Shown piece by piece: positions 30,054 to 40,376 of a DNA stretch of 64,000 nucleotides; position 1 is the stretch's first letter; the number at the start of each line of letters is the position of its first letter. The position numbers and the translations under genes are program-made. This DNA is from Sterolibacterium denitrificans (GTDB lineage: Bacteria > Pseudomonadota > Gammaproteobacteria > Burkholderiales > Rhodocyclaceae): positions 1,426,001 to 1,490,000 of the forward strand of contig NZ_LT837803.1 of the NCBI RefSeq assembly GCF_900174485.1. Reading direction: 5' to 3'. The notes under the pieces were generated by a model. That model worked only from the letters and a program-made list of their open reading frames with translations, was not told the DNA's origin and did no database searches.

Positions 30054-30064
30054 GGTTCGGCACC

Positions 30065-31435
30065 ATGACCACTCATCTCCCGCTCTATCTCGCAGCTTTC
30101 GCCGTGGCGCTCGGCGTACTGATCGTGGTGCACGAATTCGGCCATTATCTCGTCGCGCGCTGGTGCGGCGTCAAGGTGCTGCGTTTTTCGGTTGGCTTCG
30201 GCAAGGTGCTGTGGATGCGGCGTTTCGGCGCCGATGGCACGGAATGGGCGCTGGCGGTTTTCCCGCTCGGCGGTTTCGTGCGCATGCTGGATGAGCGCGA
30301 GGGCCAGGTGGCGCCGCACGAATTGCCGCGCGCCTTCAACCGGCAGTCGGTATGGCGGCGTTTCCTGATCGTGGCCGCCGGCCCGGCGGCCAATCTGTTG
30401 CTGGCGGTGTTGCTCTACTGGTTCCTGTTCATGCAGGGCAGCGAGGAGTTGCGGCCGATTCTGGCCACGCCGCCGGCAGCGACGGCCGCCGCGGCGGCGG
30501 CGATCGAGGATGGCGAAACCGTGTTGAGCGTCAATGGCCGGCCGGTGACGACCTGGCAGGAATTGCGCTGGGAACTCACGCGGGTGGCTCTCGACCATGT
30601 GCCGGTGCGCCTCGAAGTGGTCAATCAGCGGCAGGAAATCAGCATCCGCCTGCTGGCGACGGATGCGGTCGAAGAGGACGATCTAGCCAAGGATCTGCCC
30701 GGGCGTCTCGGGCTGCGGCTGTATCGGCCGCATCTGGCGCCCGTCGTCGGCGAGGTGCTGCCCGGCTCGGCCGCCGAGCAGGCCGGGCTGCGCACCGGCG
30801 ATGAGGTGCTGGGCATCGATGAGGCGCCGGTGACCGAATGGCACGAGGTTGTCGGCCAGGTGCGCAAATCGCCCGGTGCGACCTTGCGCTTTGCCGTGAA
30901 GCGCGGCGACGATGTCCTGACGCTGAAGGTGATGCCGTCCAGGGCGGATGAGCAGGGACAGGCAGTCGGCCGTATCGGCATCGTGGTCAGGAACGATCCT
31001 GCGCAGCATGCGCTGCTGTTTACCAGCGTGCGCTACGGTGCTTCGGCGGCCTTCGGCAAGGCGTTGCGCCAGACCTGGGAGATGGCCGGCTTCAGCCTGC
31101 GGATGATCGGCCGCATGCTGACCGGGGATTTGTCCTGGAAAAACCTGAGCGGTCCGGTGACCATCGCAGACTATGCCGGGCAGTCCGCCCGCATGGGCGT
31201 TTTGCCCTATCTGAATTTTCTGGCACTCATCAGCATCAGCCTCGGCGTGCTGAATTTACTGCCCATTCCGGTATTGGATGGTGGGCATTTGCTGTATTAT
31301 GTTGCCGAGATTGTCAAAGGCGGTCCTCTCTCCGAACGGGTGATGGAAATCGGCCAGCAGATCGGGCTGGCCTTGCTGCTGATGCTTATGGCATTCGCCT
31401 TCTACAATGACATCAACCGCTTGATCTCCGGATAG
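30065..31435 (+). CDS. rseP: Site-2 zinc metalloprotease RseP
   Basis: A 456-residue inner-membrane protease that cleaves anti-sigma-E within the membrane and degrades signal-peptide remnants. Zinc motif HEFGH is in the first helix ([20 protein letters not shown]); two PDZ-like domains follow ([22 protein letters not shown] is clear), and the LDG motif [16 protein letters not shown] is near the C-terminus. ATG 30065 is chosen because it gives the short N-terminus before the zinc helix. The longer open frame to the left overlaps dxr and is not used. Confidence 0.95.
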   Translation: MTTHLPLYLAAFAVALGVLIVVHEFGHYLVARWCGVKVLRFSVGFGKVLWMRRFGADGTEWALAVFPLGGFVRMLDEREGQVAPHELPRAFNRQSVWRRFLIVAAGPAANLLLAVLLYWFLFMQGSEELRPILATPPAATAAAAAAIEDGETVLSVNGRPVTTWQELRWELTRVALDHVPVRLEVVNQRQEISIRLLATDAVEEDDLAKDLPGRLGLRLYRPHLAPVVGEVLPGSAAEQAGLRTGDEVLGIDEAPVTEWHEVVGQVRKSPGATLRFAVKRGDDVLTLKVMPSRADEQGQAVGRIGIVVRNDPAQHALLFTSVRYGASAAFGKALRQTWEMAGFSLRMIGRMLTGDLSWKNLSGPVTIADYAGQSARMGVLPYLNFLALISISLGVLNLLPIPVLDGGHLLYYVAEIVKGGPLSERVMEIGQQIGLALLLMLMAFAFYNDINRLISG

Positions 31436-31439
31436 CAGA

Positions 31440-33746
31440 ATGAAGAAAAAACTGGTTGCAGGCCTGGTCGCGGCGTTGTTTGCGTCGCCGGTACTGGCAT
31501 TTGAGCCTTTTGTGGTCAAGGATATCCGCGTCGAGGGCATCCAGCGTACCGAGGCAGGCACGGTATTCAGCTATTTGCCGGTCAAGGTGGGCGAAACCAT
31601 GACGGACGACAAGGCGGCCAAGGCCATCAAGGCCCTGTTCGCCACCGGTTTTTTCAAGGATGTGCGGCTGGAAATCGAGAATGACGTGCTCGTCGTGCTG
31701 ATCGATGAGCGTCCGGCGATTGCCGCCGTCAACTTCACCGGCCTGAAAGCCTTTGAAAAGGATCAGATCCTCAAGGGATTGCGGGAAGTCGGCCTGGCCG
31801 AATCGCGCATCTTCGACCGTGCGCTGGTCGAGCGGGCCGAGCAGGAACTCAAGCGCCAATATCTGTCGCGCGGCTATTACGCGGTGAACGTGACGACGAC
31901 CGTGACGCCGCTCGAGCGCAACCGCGTCGGCATCAATTTCAGTATCGAAGAAGGCGATGTGACGAAGATTCACCAGATCAACATCGTCGGCGCGCAGCAG
32001 ATTCCGGAAAAGGAACTCCTGAGTATTTTCGAGTTGCGCACGCCCGGCTGGTTTACCTGGTATACCAAGAACGACCAGTATTCCAAGCAAAAGCTGGCGG
32101 GCGACCTGGAGACTCTGCGCTCGTATTACCTGAATCGCGGTTTTCTCGAGTTCAACATCGAATCGACCCAGGTATCGATCACCCCCGACAAGCAGCATAT
32201 CTACATCACGGTGAACATCACCGAGGGCAACAAATACACCGTCTCCTCGGTCAAGCTGGCCGGCGATCTGCGCGTGCCCGAGGATGAGTTGCGCAAGCTG
32301 ATCGAGCTGCGTCCGGGAGATACGTTCTCGCGCGAGAAGCTGACCGATACCACCAAGAAAATCAGTGATCGCCTGGGCAATGATGGCTATGCCTTCGCCA
32401 ACGTCAATGCCGCGCCCGAGCTCGACAAGGAAAAGCAGGCGGTCGCATTCACGATTTTCGTCGATCCGGGCCGGCGCGTGTATGTGCGCAACGTCAATAT
32501 CACCGGCAACACGCGCAGCCGCGACGAGGTTCTGCGGCGCGAAGTGCGGCAGATGGAAGCCAGCTGGTACGACGGCGAGAAAATCAACAAGTCGCGCACC
32601 CGCATCGATCGTCTGGGCTATTTCGAGGATGTGACGCTGGAGACGCCGCCGGTGCCGGGCGCTACCGATCAGGTCGATCTGAACATCAACGTCAAGGAAA
32701 AGCCCACCGGCAACATCATGCTGGGCGCGGGTTTCTCCAGTTCGGAAAAACTCGTCCTCTCCGGCTCGATACAGCAGCAGAACCTGTTCGGCAGCGGCAA
32801 AACCGTCGGGGTGCAGGTCAATACCAGCAAGATCAACAAGGTTTACTCGTTATCCTATACCGATCCGTACTACACCATCGATGGGGTCAGTCGCGGCTTC
32901 GACATCTATCACCGCAAGACCGATACCAGTTCGCTCACCACGATCGCCGATTACAGTTCGAGCTCGTTTGGCGGCGGCGTGCGCTTTGGCCTGCCGATCG
33001 CGGAAGATGATTATCTGAACATGGGGCTGTCTTTCGACTCGACCCGTTTGACGATGGGGCCCTACAGCCCTGCGGTCTATCTCAAATACGTCAACGACTT
33101 CGGCGAACGGAATACCACGACGCTGGCAACAATCGGCTGGTTGAGGGAAACCATCGACAGCCGCCTGTATCCGACCAAGGGCGGGATAGCCAGCATCTCT
33201 GCCGAGCTCAGTCTGCCGCTCGGCAGCCTTGGCAAGCTGCGTTACTACCGCGCCAACTTCCAGCGCCAGGAATTCTTCCCCATGCCCTGGTGGCGCAATA
33301 CCTCGCTGATGCTGAATGGTGAATTCGGCTATGCCAAGGGCTACGGTGGCCGCGGCCTGCCGTTCTTCAAGAACTTCTATGCCGGCGGCATCGGTTCGGT
33401 GCGTGGCTACGACAGCGGCTCGCTTGGCCCGGTGGTGTATGACACCTACGGTCAGCGCAGCAATCTCGGGGGCAACCGGCGCGTGATCGCGAATGCCGAA
33501 TTGCTGTTCCCGATGCCGGGCTCGGGATTCGACAAATCGGTTCGTCTGGGCGCATTCTTTGACATGGGCCAGGTCTGGGGGGAGGACGAGAAGATGAAGC
33601 TGGGCGACGTGCGCTACAGCTATGGTCTTTCCCTGACGTGGTCCTCGCCGATGGGGCCGCTCAAATTCAGCTATGCCAACCCGGGGCGCCGCAAGTCGGG
33701 CGACGAGATCCAGCGCCTGCAGTTCCAGATGGGCACGGTGTTCTAA
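31440..33746 (+). CDS. bamA: Outer membrane protein assembly factor BamA
   Basis: A 768-residue Omp85 protein that inserts beta-barrel proteins into the outer membrane. Signal peptide [20 protein letters not shown]; five POTRA domains (about residues 22-430; for example [20 protein letters not shown] and [20 protein letters not shown]); a barrel with the conserved lid-lock segment [15 protein letters not shown] and a C-terminal beta-signal ending in Phe ([10 protein letters not shown]). It is four bases after rseP. Confidence 0.97.
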   Translation: MKKKLVAGLVAALFASPVLAFEPFVVKDIRVEGIQRTEAGTVFSYLPVKVGETMTDDKAAKAIKALFATGFFKDVRLEIENDVLVVLIDERPAIAAVNFTGLKAFEKDQILKGLREVGLAESRIFDRALVERAEQELKRQYLSRGYYAVNVTTTVTPLERNRVGINFSIEEGDVTKIHQINIVGAQQIPEKELLSIFELRTPGWFTWYTKNDQYSKQKLAGDLETLRSYYLNRGFLEFNIESTQVSITPDKQHIYITVNITEGNKYTVSSVKLAGDLRVPEDELRKLIELRPGDTFSREKLTDTTKKISDRLGNDGYAFANVNAAPELDKEKQAVAFTIFVDPGRRVYVRNVNITGNTRSRDEVLRREVRQMEASWYDGEKINKSRTRIDRLGYFEDVTLETPPVPGATDQVDLNINVKEKPTGNIMLGAGFSSSEKLVLSGSIQQQNLFGSGKTVGVQVNTSKINKVYSLSYTDPYYTIDGVSRGFDIYHRKTDTSSLTTIADYSSSSFGGGVRFGLPIAEDDYLNMGLSFDSTRLTMGPYSPAVYLKYVNDFGERNTTTLATIGWLRETIDSRLYPTKGGIASISAELSLPLGSLGKLRYYRANFQRQEFFPMPWWRNTSLMLNGEFGYAKGYGGRGLPFFKNFYAGGIGSVRGYDSGSLGPVVYDTYGQRSNLGGNRRVIANAELLFPMPGSGFDKSVRLGAFFDMGQVWGEDEKMKLGDVRYSYGLSLTWSSPMGPLKFSYANPGRRKSGDEIQRLQFQMGTVF

Positions 33747-33768
33747 TATCGGTATTCAGGAGATCAAG

Positions 33769-34287
33769 TTGAACAAGATCATCACTTCCCTGCTGTTTAT
33801 GGCCATGCTGCTGGGTGCCGGGGCGGCGCATGCGCAGCTCAAGATCGGTTACGTGAATACCCAGCGCATACTCGTCGACGCGCCCCAGGCGGCCAAGGCC
33901 AAGCAAAAGATCGAGCGGGAATTCGAGCGGCGCAGCCAGGATCTGCAGCGTCTTGCCAAGCAGTTGCAGAGCCTGCAGGAAGCGGTGGAGAAAAACGCCG
34001 TCACCATGTCGGAGGCCCAGCGACGCAACAAGGAGCGGGAGTTCGGCGAGCTCAGCCGTGAATTCCAGCGCCGTCAGCGCGAATATCGGGAAGACCTCAA
34101 CCTGCGCCAGAACGAGGAAATGGCGGCGATTTTCGATCGCCTGAGCAAGGCCATCAACTTCATTGCGGAGAGCGAGAAATTCGATCTCATCCTGCAGGAA
34201 GCGGTTTACGCCAGCCCGCGCATCGACATCACCGATCGCGTCATCAAGGCGCTGGGCGATGCGCCCGTTCCCCCCGCCGGCAAATGA
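33769..34287 (+). CDS. skp: Periplasmic chaperone Skp/OmpH
   Basis: A 172-residue periplasmic chaperone that carries unfolded outer-membrane proteins to BamA. Signal peptide MNKIITSLLFMAMLLGAGAA, then the short beta segment LKIGYVNTQRILVDAPQ and a long charged coiled coil (residues about 40-130, e.g. KQKIEREFERRSQDLQRLAK) forming the tentacles. The start is TTG 33769, supported by AGGAGA at 33758-33763; no ATG fits the signal peptide. It follows bamA by 22 bases. Confidence 0.92.
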   Translation: MNKIITSLLFMAMLLGAGAAHAQLKIGYVNTQRILVDAPQAAKAKQKIEREFERRSQDLQRLAKQLQSLQEAVEKNAVTMSEAQRRNKEREFGELSREFQRRQREYREDLNLRQNEEMAAIFDRLSKAINFIAESEKFDLILQEAVYASPRIDITDRVIKALGDAPVPPAGK

Positions 34288-34360
34288 TCTGACGCAAAGC
34301 TCGCAAACGGCGCAGACGGCCAGGCATTCCAGCCATGCTCCGCTTTGAGGTAGCAGCGAC

Positions 34361-35422
34361 GTGAACGGTCTGCGCGGCCTGCGTCTCGATGAAATCGTCG
34401 CCCGCCTTGGTGGGGAATTGAGAGGCGATGGGGCGAAGACGCTGCGCCAGGTGGCAACCCTGGCGCGTGCCACGGCGGACGACATCGCCTTTCTTGCCAA
34501 TCCCCGCTACCGCGAGCAGCTTGCCGGGACGCGTGCCGGCGCCGTGATTCTCGGGCCGGCCGTGGCCGATGCCTGCCCGACGGCCTGCATCGTCACGGAC
34601 GATCCCTACGGCTATTACGCGCGGGTTGCCCAGTGGTTGCATCCAGCGGCGCGGCCTGCGCCGGGCATCCATGCCGCCGCGACCGTGGCATCCACGCTGC
34701 CGGCCAGCGCGAGCGTTGCTGCCGGCGCCTGCGTCGGGCGCAATGTGCGCATGGGCGAGCGTGTCAGTATCGGTCCGGGTTGCGTGATCGGTGACGGCGT
34801 GGAAATCGGCAACGACTGCCTGCTGCACGCGAATGTCACGATTTATGCCGATTGCGTGATTGGGGCGCGCGCCATCATTCATTCCGGCGTGGTGATCGGC
34901 GCCGACGGTTTCGGTTTCGCCCGCGAGAAAGATGCCGCGCTGGGGCCGGGCGGCGGCCGCTGGCTGAAGATTCCGCAGATCGGCCGGGTGCTCATCGGCG
35001 ATGACGTCGAAATCGGCGCCAACACGACGATAGACCGCGGCGCGCTGGATGACACGGTGATCGAAGAGGGCGTCAAGCTGGACAACCAGATCCAGGTGGC
35101 GCACAACGTGCGCATCGGTGCGCACACGGCGCTGGCCGGCTGCGTCGGCATTGCCGGCAGCGCGCGCATCGGGCGCAACTGCACCATCGGCGGTGCGGCG
35201 ATGATCCTCGGTCATCTGGAGATTGCCGACGGCGTGCATGTGTCGACGAACACCCTGGTGACCAAGTCGATCACCAAGGCCGGCGCCTACACCGGCTGGG
35301 TACCCTTCCAGGAACACGCGGAATGGGCGAAAAACTTTGCCCGTCTGCGCCACCTCGATGCGATGAGCGATAAAATGCGCGATTTTGGCGCGCGTCTTGA
35401 CGCCTTGGAGAAGAAGTCGTGA
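34361..35422 (+). CDS. lpxD: UDP-3-O-(3-hydroxyacyl)glucosamine N-acyltransferase LpxD
   Basis: A 353-residue lipid A enzyme that adds the second 3-hydroxyacyl chain. The N-terminal uridine-binding domain includes [18 protein letters not shown]; the left-handed beta-helix shows many hexapeptide repeats ([16 protein letters not shown]); catalytic His lies in [18 protein letters not shown] start at 34361. Its last four bases overlap the GTG of fabZ. Confidence 0.96.
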   Translation: MNGLRGLRLDEIVARLGGELRGDGAKTLRQVATLARATADDIAFLANPRYREQLAGTRAGAVILGPAVADACPTACIVTDDPYGYYARVAQWLHPAARPAPGIHAAATVASTLPASASVAAGACVGRNVRMGERVSIGPGCVIGDGVEIGNDCLLHANVTIYADCVIGARAIIHSGVVIGADGFGFAREKDAALGPGGGRWLKIPQIGRVLIGDDVEIGANTTIDRGALDDTVIEEGVKLDNQIQVAHNVRIGAHTALAGCVGIAGSARIGRNCTIGGAAMILGHLEIADGVHVSTNTLVTKSITKAGAYTGWVPFQEHAEWAKNFARLRHLDAMSDKMRDFGARLDALEKKS

Positions 35423-35889
35423 TCACCGTAACCTCGATGGACATCAACCAGATTCTGCAGCATCTGCCGCATCGCTATCCCATGTTGATGATCGATCGCG
35501 TCCTGGAGTGCGTGCCGGGGGAGCGTGTCTTGGCGCTCAAGAACGTCAGCATCAATGAACCCTATTTTCCCGGGCACTACCCCCACCAGCCCGTCATGCC
35601 GGGTGTGCTGATCATCGAGACCATGGCGCAGGCTTCGGCCATCCTGGCTTTCAAGACGCTCAATGACCGCAGCAACGACGATACCGTGTATTACTTCGTC
35701 GGCATCGAAGGCGCGCGTTTCAAGAAGCCGGTATTGCCGGGTGACCAGTTGCAGGTCGAAGCCAGCATCGTTTATCACAAGCGCGGCATGTGGCGCTTCA
35801 AGACGCGTGCCATGGTGGACGGCCAACTGGTCAGTGAGGCCGAGCTGATGTGCACCCTGCGCACCATCGACGTTCCTGTGCAGCAGTAA
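35419..35889 (+). CDS. fabZ: 3-hydroxyacyl-[acyl-carrier-protein] dehydratase FabZ
   Basis: A 156-residue hot-dog-fold dehydratase of fatty acid elongation. Catalytic His and Glu lie in [25 protein letters not shown] 35419 (GTGA overlap with lpxD, preceded by GGAGAAGAA) is the better supported start; ATG 35437 ([17 protein letters not shown]) is a six-residue shorter alternative matching many homologues. Placed in the lipid A gene run, it competes for the same 3-hydroxyacyl-ACP pool as LpxA and LpxD. Confidence 0.96.
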   Translation: MITVTSMDINQILQHLPHRYPMLMIDRVLECVPGERVLALKNVSINEPYFPGHYPHQPVMPGVLIIETMAQASAILAFKTLNDRSNDDTVYYFVGIEGARFKKPVLPGDQLQVEASIVYHKRGMWRFKTRAMVDGQLVSEAELMCTLRTIDVPVQQ

Positions 35890-35894
35890 GTCAA

Positions 35895-36677
35895 ATGCTG
35901 TCAGCTTCCATCCATCCGACGGCCATCGTTCATCCGGCGGCGCGTCTGGGACACAACGTCGAAATCGGCGCCTACACGCTGGTCGGCGAGCACGTCGAAA
36001 TCGGCGACGGCACGCGGGTCGGCCCGCATGTCGTGCTCACCGGACATACGCGCATCGGCCGCGACAACCGCATCTTCCAGTTCTGCTCCCTGGGGGCCGA
36101 ACCGCAGGACAAGAAATACGCCAATGAGCCGACGCGCCTCGAAATCGGCGACCGCAACGTCATCCGCGAATTCTGCACCTTCAACTGCGGCACCATTCAG
36201 GATGTCGGCGTCACGCGGCTCGGCAACGACAACTGGATCATGGCCTATGTGCACCTGGCCCATGATTGCCAGATCGGTGATCACACCATCTTCGCCAACA
36301 ATGCCTCGCTGGCCGGACATGCGCACATCGGCGACTGGGTGATTCTCGGCGGCTTCACCACCGTGCACCAGTTCGTTCGCATCGGCGCGCATGCCATGAC
36401 CAGCATGGCCAGCGCGGTGGTGCAGGATGTGCCGCCCTATGTGATGGTGGCCGGCAACAAGGCCGAGGCGCACGGCATCAACAGCGAAGGTCTCAAGCGC
36501 CGTGGTTTTTCGCCCGAGGCCATCATGGCGATCAAGCGGGCCTATCGCACGCTCTACAAGTCCGGCCTCCCCCTGGCCGAGGCGCAGTCGGCGATTGCCG
36601 CCGAAGGCGCCCGGACGGCCGAGCTCAAGCCGCTGGCGGATTTTCTGGCCGTTGCCGGTCGCGGCATCGTTCGCTGA
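35895..36677 (+). CDS. lpxA: UDP-N-acetylglucosamine acyltransferase LpxA
   Basis: A 260-residue trimeric acyltransferase, first step of lipid A synthesis. Hexapeptide-repeat beta-helix ([20 protein letters not shown]), catalytic His region [15 protein letters not shown], and the C-terminal helical domain ([20 protein letters not shown]). ATG 35895 lies five bases after fabZ. Confidence 0.97.
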   Translation: MLSASIHPTAIVHPAARLGHNVEIGAYTLVGEHVEIGDGTRVGPHVVLTGHTRIGRDNRIFQFCSLGAEPQDKKYANEPTRLEIGDRNVIREFCTFNCGTIQDVGVTRLGNDNWIMAYVHLAHDCQIGDHTIFANNASLAGHAHIGDWVILGGFTTVHQFVRIGAHAMTSMASAVVQDVPPYVMVAGNKAEAHGINSEGLKRRGFSPEAIMAIKRAYRTLYKSGLPLAEAQSAIAAEGARTAELKPLADFLAVAGRGIVR

Positions 36678-36682
36678 AGGCC

Positions 36683-37855
36683 ATGCCCGCGCCGTTGCGG
36701 ATTGCCATGGTGGCAGGCGAGGCTTCCGGCGATTTGTTGGCCAGCCATCTGATCCGCGCCCTGCAGCAGCACGTTCCCGATGCGCAGTTTTTTGGCATCG
36801 GCGGCCCGAAGATGCAGGCGGCCGGCTTCCGCGCCGACTGGCCGGCGGAAAAACTGGCCGTGCGCGGCTATGCCGAAGTGCTGCGGCATTACCGCGAGAT
36901 TGCCGGCATCCGCCGTCAGTTGCTGAACCGGCTGCTGGCCGATCCGCCGGATGTCTTCATCGGCGTCGATGCGCCGGATTTCAATCTCTGGCTGGAGCGG
37001 CGCGTCAAGGCGGCCGGCATCCGCAGCATCCATTTCGTCAGTCCCTCGGTGTGGGCCTGGCGTGGCGGGCGCATCGCCAAGATGGCGCGTGCCGTGCATC
37101 AGGTGCTGTGCCTGTTTCCCTTCGAGCCGGCGCTGTATGCCGGAACGGGGGTGCAGGCCGACTATGTCGGCCATCCGCTGGCGGACGTCATTCCACTGGA
37201 AATCGACCTGGCTGCGGCGCGCGAGCGCCTGGGGCTGATGCCGGATCGCATGGTCTTCGCTCTGCTGCCGGGCAGCCGGCAGTCCGAGCTGCAGTACATG
37301 GCGCGGACTTTCATCGAAACCGCCAAACTGCTGCACCAGCGCTTTCCCCAGGCGCGCTTCCTGGTGCCGCTGGCATCGCGCGAAACGCGCACGCTTTTTG
37401 AAACCGAACTCTGGCGCAGCGAGGCCCAGGAGCTGCCGATGACCCTGCTGTTCGGCCATGCCCAGGAAGCCATGGCGGCGGCGGATGGCATCCTGGTCGC
37501 CAGCGGCACGGCGACCCTCGAAGCCGCGCTGATGAAGAAGCCGCTGGTGATTGCCTACAAGATGTCGCCCGCCTCCTGGCGCATCATGCGCAACATGGGT
37601 TATCAACCCTGGGTGGGGTTGCCCAACATCCTTGCGCAGCGCTTTGCCGTGCCGGAGTTTCTGCAGGACGAGGCGACGGCGGAAAATCTTGCCCAGGCGC
37701 TGGGCAATGCCGTTTGCGACAACACGCTGCGCGAACGCCTGCATGCGTTATTTACGGAAATCCATTTGCTGCTGCGGCAGAACACCGCCGAGCAGGCGGC
37801 GGCTGCCATTCTGCCGGCGCTGGGCCGGCACCGGCGCAGGGATCCGCGCGGATGA
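36683..37855 (+). CDS. lpxB: Lipid-A-disaccharide synthase LpxB
   Basis: A 390-residue GT19 glycosyltransferase joining UDP-diacyl-GlcN and lipid X. Typical segments: [64 protein letters not shown] and [20 protein letters not shown]. Its stop overlaps the ATG of rnhB (ATGA at 37852-37855). Confidence 0.97.
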   Translation: MPAPLRIAMVAGEASGDLLASHLIRALQQHVPDAQFFGIGGPKMQAAGFRADWPAEKLAVRGYAEVLRHYREIAGIRRQLLNRLLADPPDVFIGVDAPDFNLWLERRVKAAGIRSIHFVSPSVWAWRGGRIAKMARAVHQVLCLFPFEPALYAGTGVQADYVGHPLADVIPLEIDLAAARERLGLMPDRMVFALLPGSRQSELQYMARTFIETAKLLHQRFPQARFLVPLASRETRTLFETELWRSEAQELPMTLLFGHAQEAMAAADGILVASGTATLEAALMKKPLVIAYKMSPASWRIMRNMGYQPWVGLPNILAQRFAVPEFLQDEATAENLAQALGNAVCDNTLRERLHALFTEIHLLLRQNTAEQAAAAILPALGRHRRRDPRG

Positions 37856-38430
37856 GCGCTTCCAACCTGATCGCCGGCGTCGACGAAGCCGGGCGGGGGC
37901 CGCTGGCCGGTCCGGTGTATGCGGCAGCGGTGATTCTCGATCCGGCGCGGCCCATTGCGGGGCTGGCCGATTCCAAGAAACTTTCCGCCGCCCGGCGCGA
38001 GCGTTTGGCGCTGCAAATCCGCGAGCAGGCGCTGGCCTGGGCGATTGCCAGCAGCAGCGTCGAGGAAATCGATCGGATCAACATCCTCCAGGCCAGTCTG
38101 CTGGCGATGCAGCGCGCCGTCGAGGCGCTGCAGGTGCGGCCGACAGAAATCCTGGTGGATGGCCTGCATGTGCCGCGGGTCGGCATGACGGCGCGGCCGG
38201 TGGTCAAGGGCGATGCCACGGTGGCGGCGATTGCCGCCGCCTCGATACTCGCCAAGACCGCGCGCGATGCCGAACTGCTGCGTCTGGATGCGTTGTATCC
38301 CGAGTACGGTCTGGCGCGTCACAAGGGCTATCCGACGGCGGCGCACTTCGCCGCCTTGCGCGTGCATGGCGTCAATGAAATCTATCGGCGCAGCTATGCG
38401 CCGGTACGCCGGCTGCTGGCCGGGGAGTGA
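37852..38430 (+). CDS. rnhB: Ribonuclease HII
   Basis: A 192-residue RNase HII removing RNA from RNA-DNA hybrids and misincorporated ribonucleotides. Catalytic DEAGRG motif is in [29 protein letters not shown] and [12 protein letters not shown] follow. It is coupled to lpxB by an ATGA overlap and ends one base before the next gene. Confidence 0.96.
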   Translation: MSASNLIAGVDEAGRGPLAGPVYAAAVILDPARPIAGLADSKKLSAARRERLALQIREQALAWAIASSSVEEIDRINILQASLLAMQRAVEALQVRPTEILVDGLHVPRVGMTARPVVKGDATVAAIAAASILAKTARDAELLRLDALYPEYGLARHKGYPTAAHFAALRVHGVNEIYRRSYAPVRRLLAGE

Positions 38431-38431
38431 C

Positions 38432-39214
38432 ATGAAGCAGATCGACTCGCGCGACAATCCCGGCTACAAGGCGCTGAAGGCGCTGGCCGCGGATGCGCGC
38501 GAGCAGCGCCGCCAGGGGCGGGCTTTGCTCGATGGCGTCCATCTGCTGCAGGCGTATCGCGATAAGTGCGGCCCGCCGCTGCGGCTGATCGTCAGCGAGC
38601 ATGGCATGACGCAGCCCGAAGTGCGGGCGCTGCGCGAGTCGCTGGTGGATGTCGAGTGCTGGCTGCTGCGCGACAAACTGTTTGCCGCCTTGAGCGAACT
38701 GGCCAGTCCGTCGGGCATCCTGGCGTTGATCGAAATACCGCAGGCGGCGGATGACGGTAGCGCGCCGCAGACCTCCTGCGTGCTGCTCGACGGCATCCAG
38801 GATGTCGGCAATGTCGGTTCCATCCTGCGCACGGCGGCGGCTGCCGGCATCCGCGACGTCTTTCTCGGCAGTGGCTGCGCCGGCGCCTGGACGCCGCGCG
38901 TGCTGCGGGCAGCGCAGGGTGCGCATTTCGACCTGCGGATTCGCGAGTCGGCGGATCTGGCGGCGGTCATGCAGCGCTTCACCGGCATTCGCATTGCCGC
39001 CTCGGCGCATGGCGCGCAGCCGCTGTTTGAACTGGATCTGCGCGCGCCGCTGGCCTGGCTGTTCGGCAGCGAGGGGCAGGGTATCTCGCCGGCGCTGGAA
39101 CGGCTGGCCGACCAGCGCGCGATCATCCCGCTGGCTGCGGGCAGCGAATCGCTCAACGTGGCGGCGGCTGCCGCCATCTGCCTGTTCGAGGAAGTGCGGC
39201 AGAAGCGCGGCTAG
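38432..39214 (+). CDS. TrmH/SpoU-family RNA 2'-O-methyltransferase
   Basis: A 260-residue SPOUT methyltransferase resembling RlmB/TsnR-type rRNA 2'-O-methylases. An N-terminal substrate-binding domain (about 1-100) is followed by the trefoil-knot domain with QDVGNVGSILRTAAAAGIRD (motif 1), WLFGSEGQGIS (motif 2) and PLAAGSESLNVAAAAAICLF (motif 3). Target RNA cannot be assigned. Its TAG stop lies in the left CTAG of the MITE-like element. Confidence 0.85.
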   Translation: MKQIDSRDNPGYKALKALAADAREQRRQGRALLDGVHLLQAYRDKCGPPLRLIVSEHGMTQPEVRALRESLVDVECWLLRDKLFAALSELASPSGILALIEIPQAADDGSAPQTSCVLLDGIQDVGNVGSILRTAAAAGIRDVFLGSGCAGAWTPRVLRAAQGAHFDLRIRESADLAAVMQRFTGIRIAASAHGAQPLFELDLRAPLAWLFGSEGQGISPALERLADQRAIIPLAAGSESLNVAAAAAICLFEEVRQKRG

Positions 39215-39403
39215 TGTAGCGCTGCATTTTTGACGGAGGCTTCGTTATTCCCGCGCAGGCGGGAATCCGGCGGCATGGGCTGCCCGACGAAGACCGCATC
39301 GTCGTCATTCCCGCGTAGGCGGGAATCCAGTACGTCCCTGGGTCCCCGCTTTCGCGGGGACGACAAATTAATGTGTATCAATCAGCGTGCAACATCACAC
39401 TAG
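39211..39403. repeat. 193-bp MITE-like element with CTAG ends and REP-type palindromes
   Basis: The element begins CTAG-TGTAGCGCTGCA and ends TGCAACATCACA-CTAG, giving imperfect terminal inverted repeats. Inside are two copies of the palindrome ATTCCCGCG(C/T)AGGCGGGAAT (39247-39266 and 39307-39326) and a hairpin GTCCCCGC-TTTC-GCGGGGAC (39342-39361). It exactly fills the space between two convergent genes and supplies both their TAG stops. A second, left-truncated copy lies at about 42921-43036. No transposase is encoded, so it is a non-autonomous element if mobile. Confidence 0.7.
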
Positions 39404-40224
39404 AACGCCTTGCCGTTGATGCCGACTTCCTGGATTAGGGTGGCGGCGATTTCCTCGATGGATTTGCTGGTGGAATCCAGCCAGCGGATGCCTTCGCGGC
39501 GCATCAGTTTCTGCGCGGCATCGACTTCGGCGCGGCAGTTGGCGATGGAAGCATAGGTGCTGTCCGGCCGCCGTTCGCGGCGGATTTCCGCCAGGCGCTC
39601 GGGGCTGATGGTCAGGCCGAACAGCTTGTGGCGATATTTTTCCAGCGAGCCGGGCAGCCGGTTGCGCTCGAAATCCTCCGGGATCAGCGGGTAATTCGCC
39701 GCCTTGATGCCGAACTGCACGGCGAGGTAAAGGCTGGTCGGGGTTTTCCCGCTGCGCGAGACGCCGACCAGGATCACGTCAGACATGTCGAGATCGTTGT
39801 CGGTCACGCCGTCGTCGTGCGCCAGGGTGAAGTTGATCGCCTCGATGCGGTCGTCGTAGGTCTTGGCATTGGCACGGCCGTGCGAGCGGCCGATGGTATG
39901 GGTCGAGCGGGTGCCCAGTTCCGCTTCGAGCGGGGCGATGAAGATGCTGAAAAAATCGAGGATCAGCGCATCGGCCTCGCGCAGCGCCGCGGCGACCTGC
40001 GGACTGACCAGCGTGGAAACCACGATGGGCCGCTGGCCATCGCGTTCGGCGGCCGCGCGGATCTGGGTGATGCAGTCGCGCGCCTTGGCCACGCTGTCGA
40101 CGAAGGGCATGCGCACCTGGCGGAACTGGATCGCGTCGAACTGTGAAAGCAGGCTGTTGGCAAGAGTTTCTGCGGTGATGCCGGTACCGTCGGAAACGAA
40201 GAATATGGTGCGCGCGGCTGTCAT
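39400..40224 (-). CDS. ppsR: PEP synthase regulatory protein (PSRP, DUF299 kinase/pyrophosphorylase)
   Basis: A 274-residue bifunctional regulator that inactivates PEP synthase by ADP-dependent phosphorylation and reactivates it by Pi-dependent dephosphorylation. N-terminal [20 protein letters not shown] and the P-loop [19 protein letters not shown] with [15 protein letters not shown] are diagnostic. It is divergent from ppsA, its target gene, 152 bases apart. Confidence 0.95.
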   Translation of the reverse strand: MTAARTIFFVSDGTGITAETLANSLLSQFDAIQFRQVRMPFVDSVAKARDCITQIRAAAERDGQRPIVVSTLVSPQVAAALREADALILDFFSIFIAPLEAELGTRSTHTIGRSHGRANAKTYDDRIEAINFTLAHDDGVTDNDLDMSDVILVGVSRSGKTPTSLYLAVQFGIKAANYPLIPEDFERNRLPGSLEKYRHKLFGLTISPERLAEIRRERRPDSTYASIANCRAEVDAAQKLMRREGIRWLDSTSKSIEEIAATLIQEVGINGKAF

Positions 40225-40376
40225 GCTTGTCCGGAATGAAACGGGAAGCGGATAAAATAATCTTTTGCGCGGCTTCCCGCAAATGCGCCGGCGTTCCGCT
40301 CGATATTCGATGCCCGGAGCCGGAGAGTAAACATCCGTCGTGGATTCGTGGATTTCAATTTTTCGAGGACAGTCAC

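Noticed and set aside
29807-30064. Extended rseP frame overlapping dxr
   Set aside because: The overlap encodes an Arg/Gly-rich shadow of dxr; the HEFGH helix needs the short N-terminus from ATG 30065.
39247-39361. Repeated ATTCCCGCG..GGCGGGAAT palindromes as a CRISPR array
   Set aside because: Only two units plus one elsewhere, irregular spacing and no cas genes; they fit a REP/MITE-type repeat.
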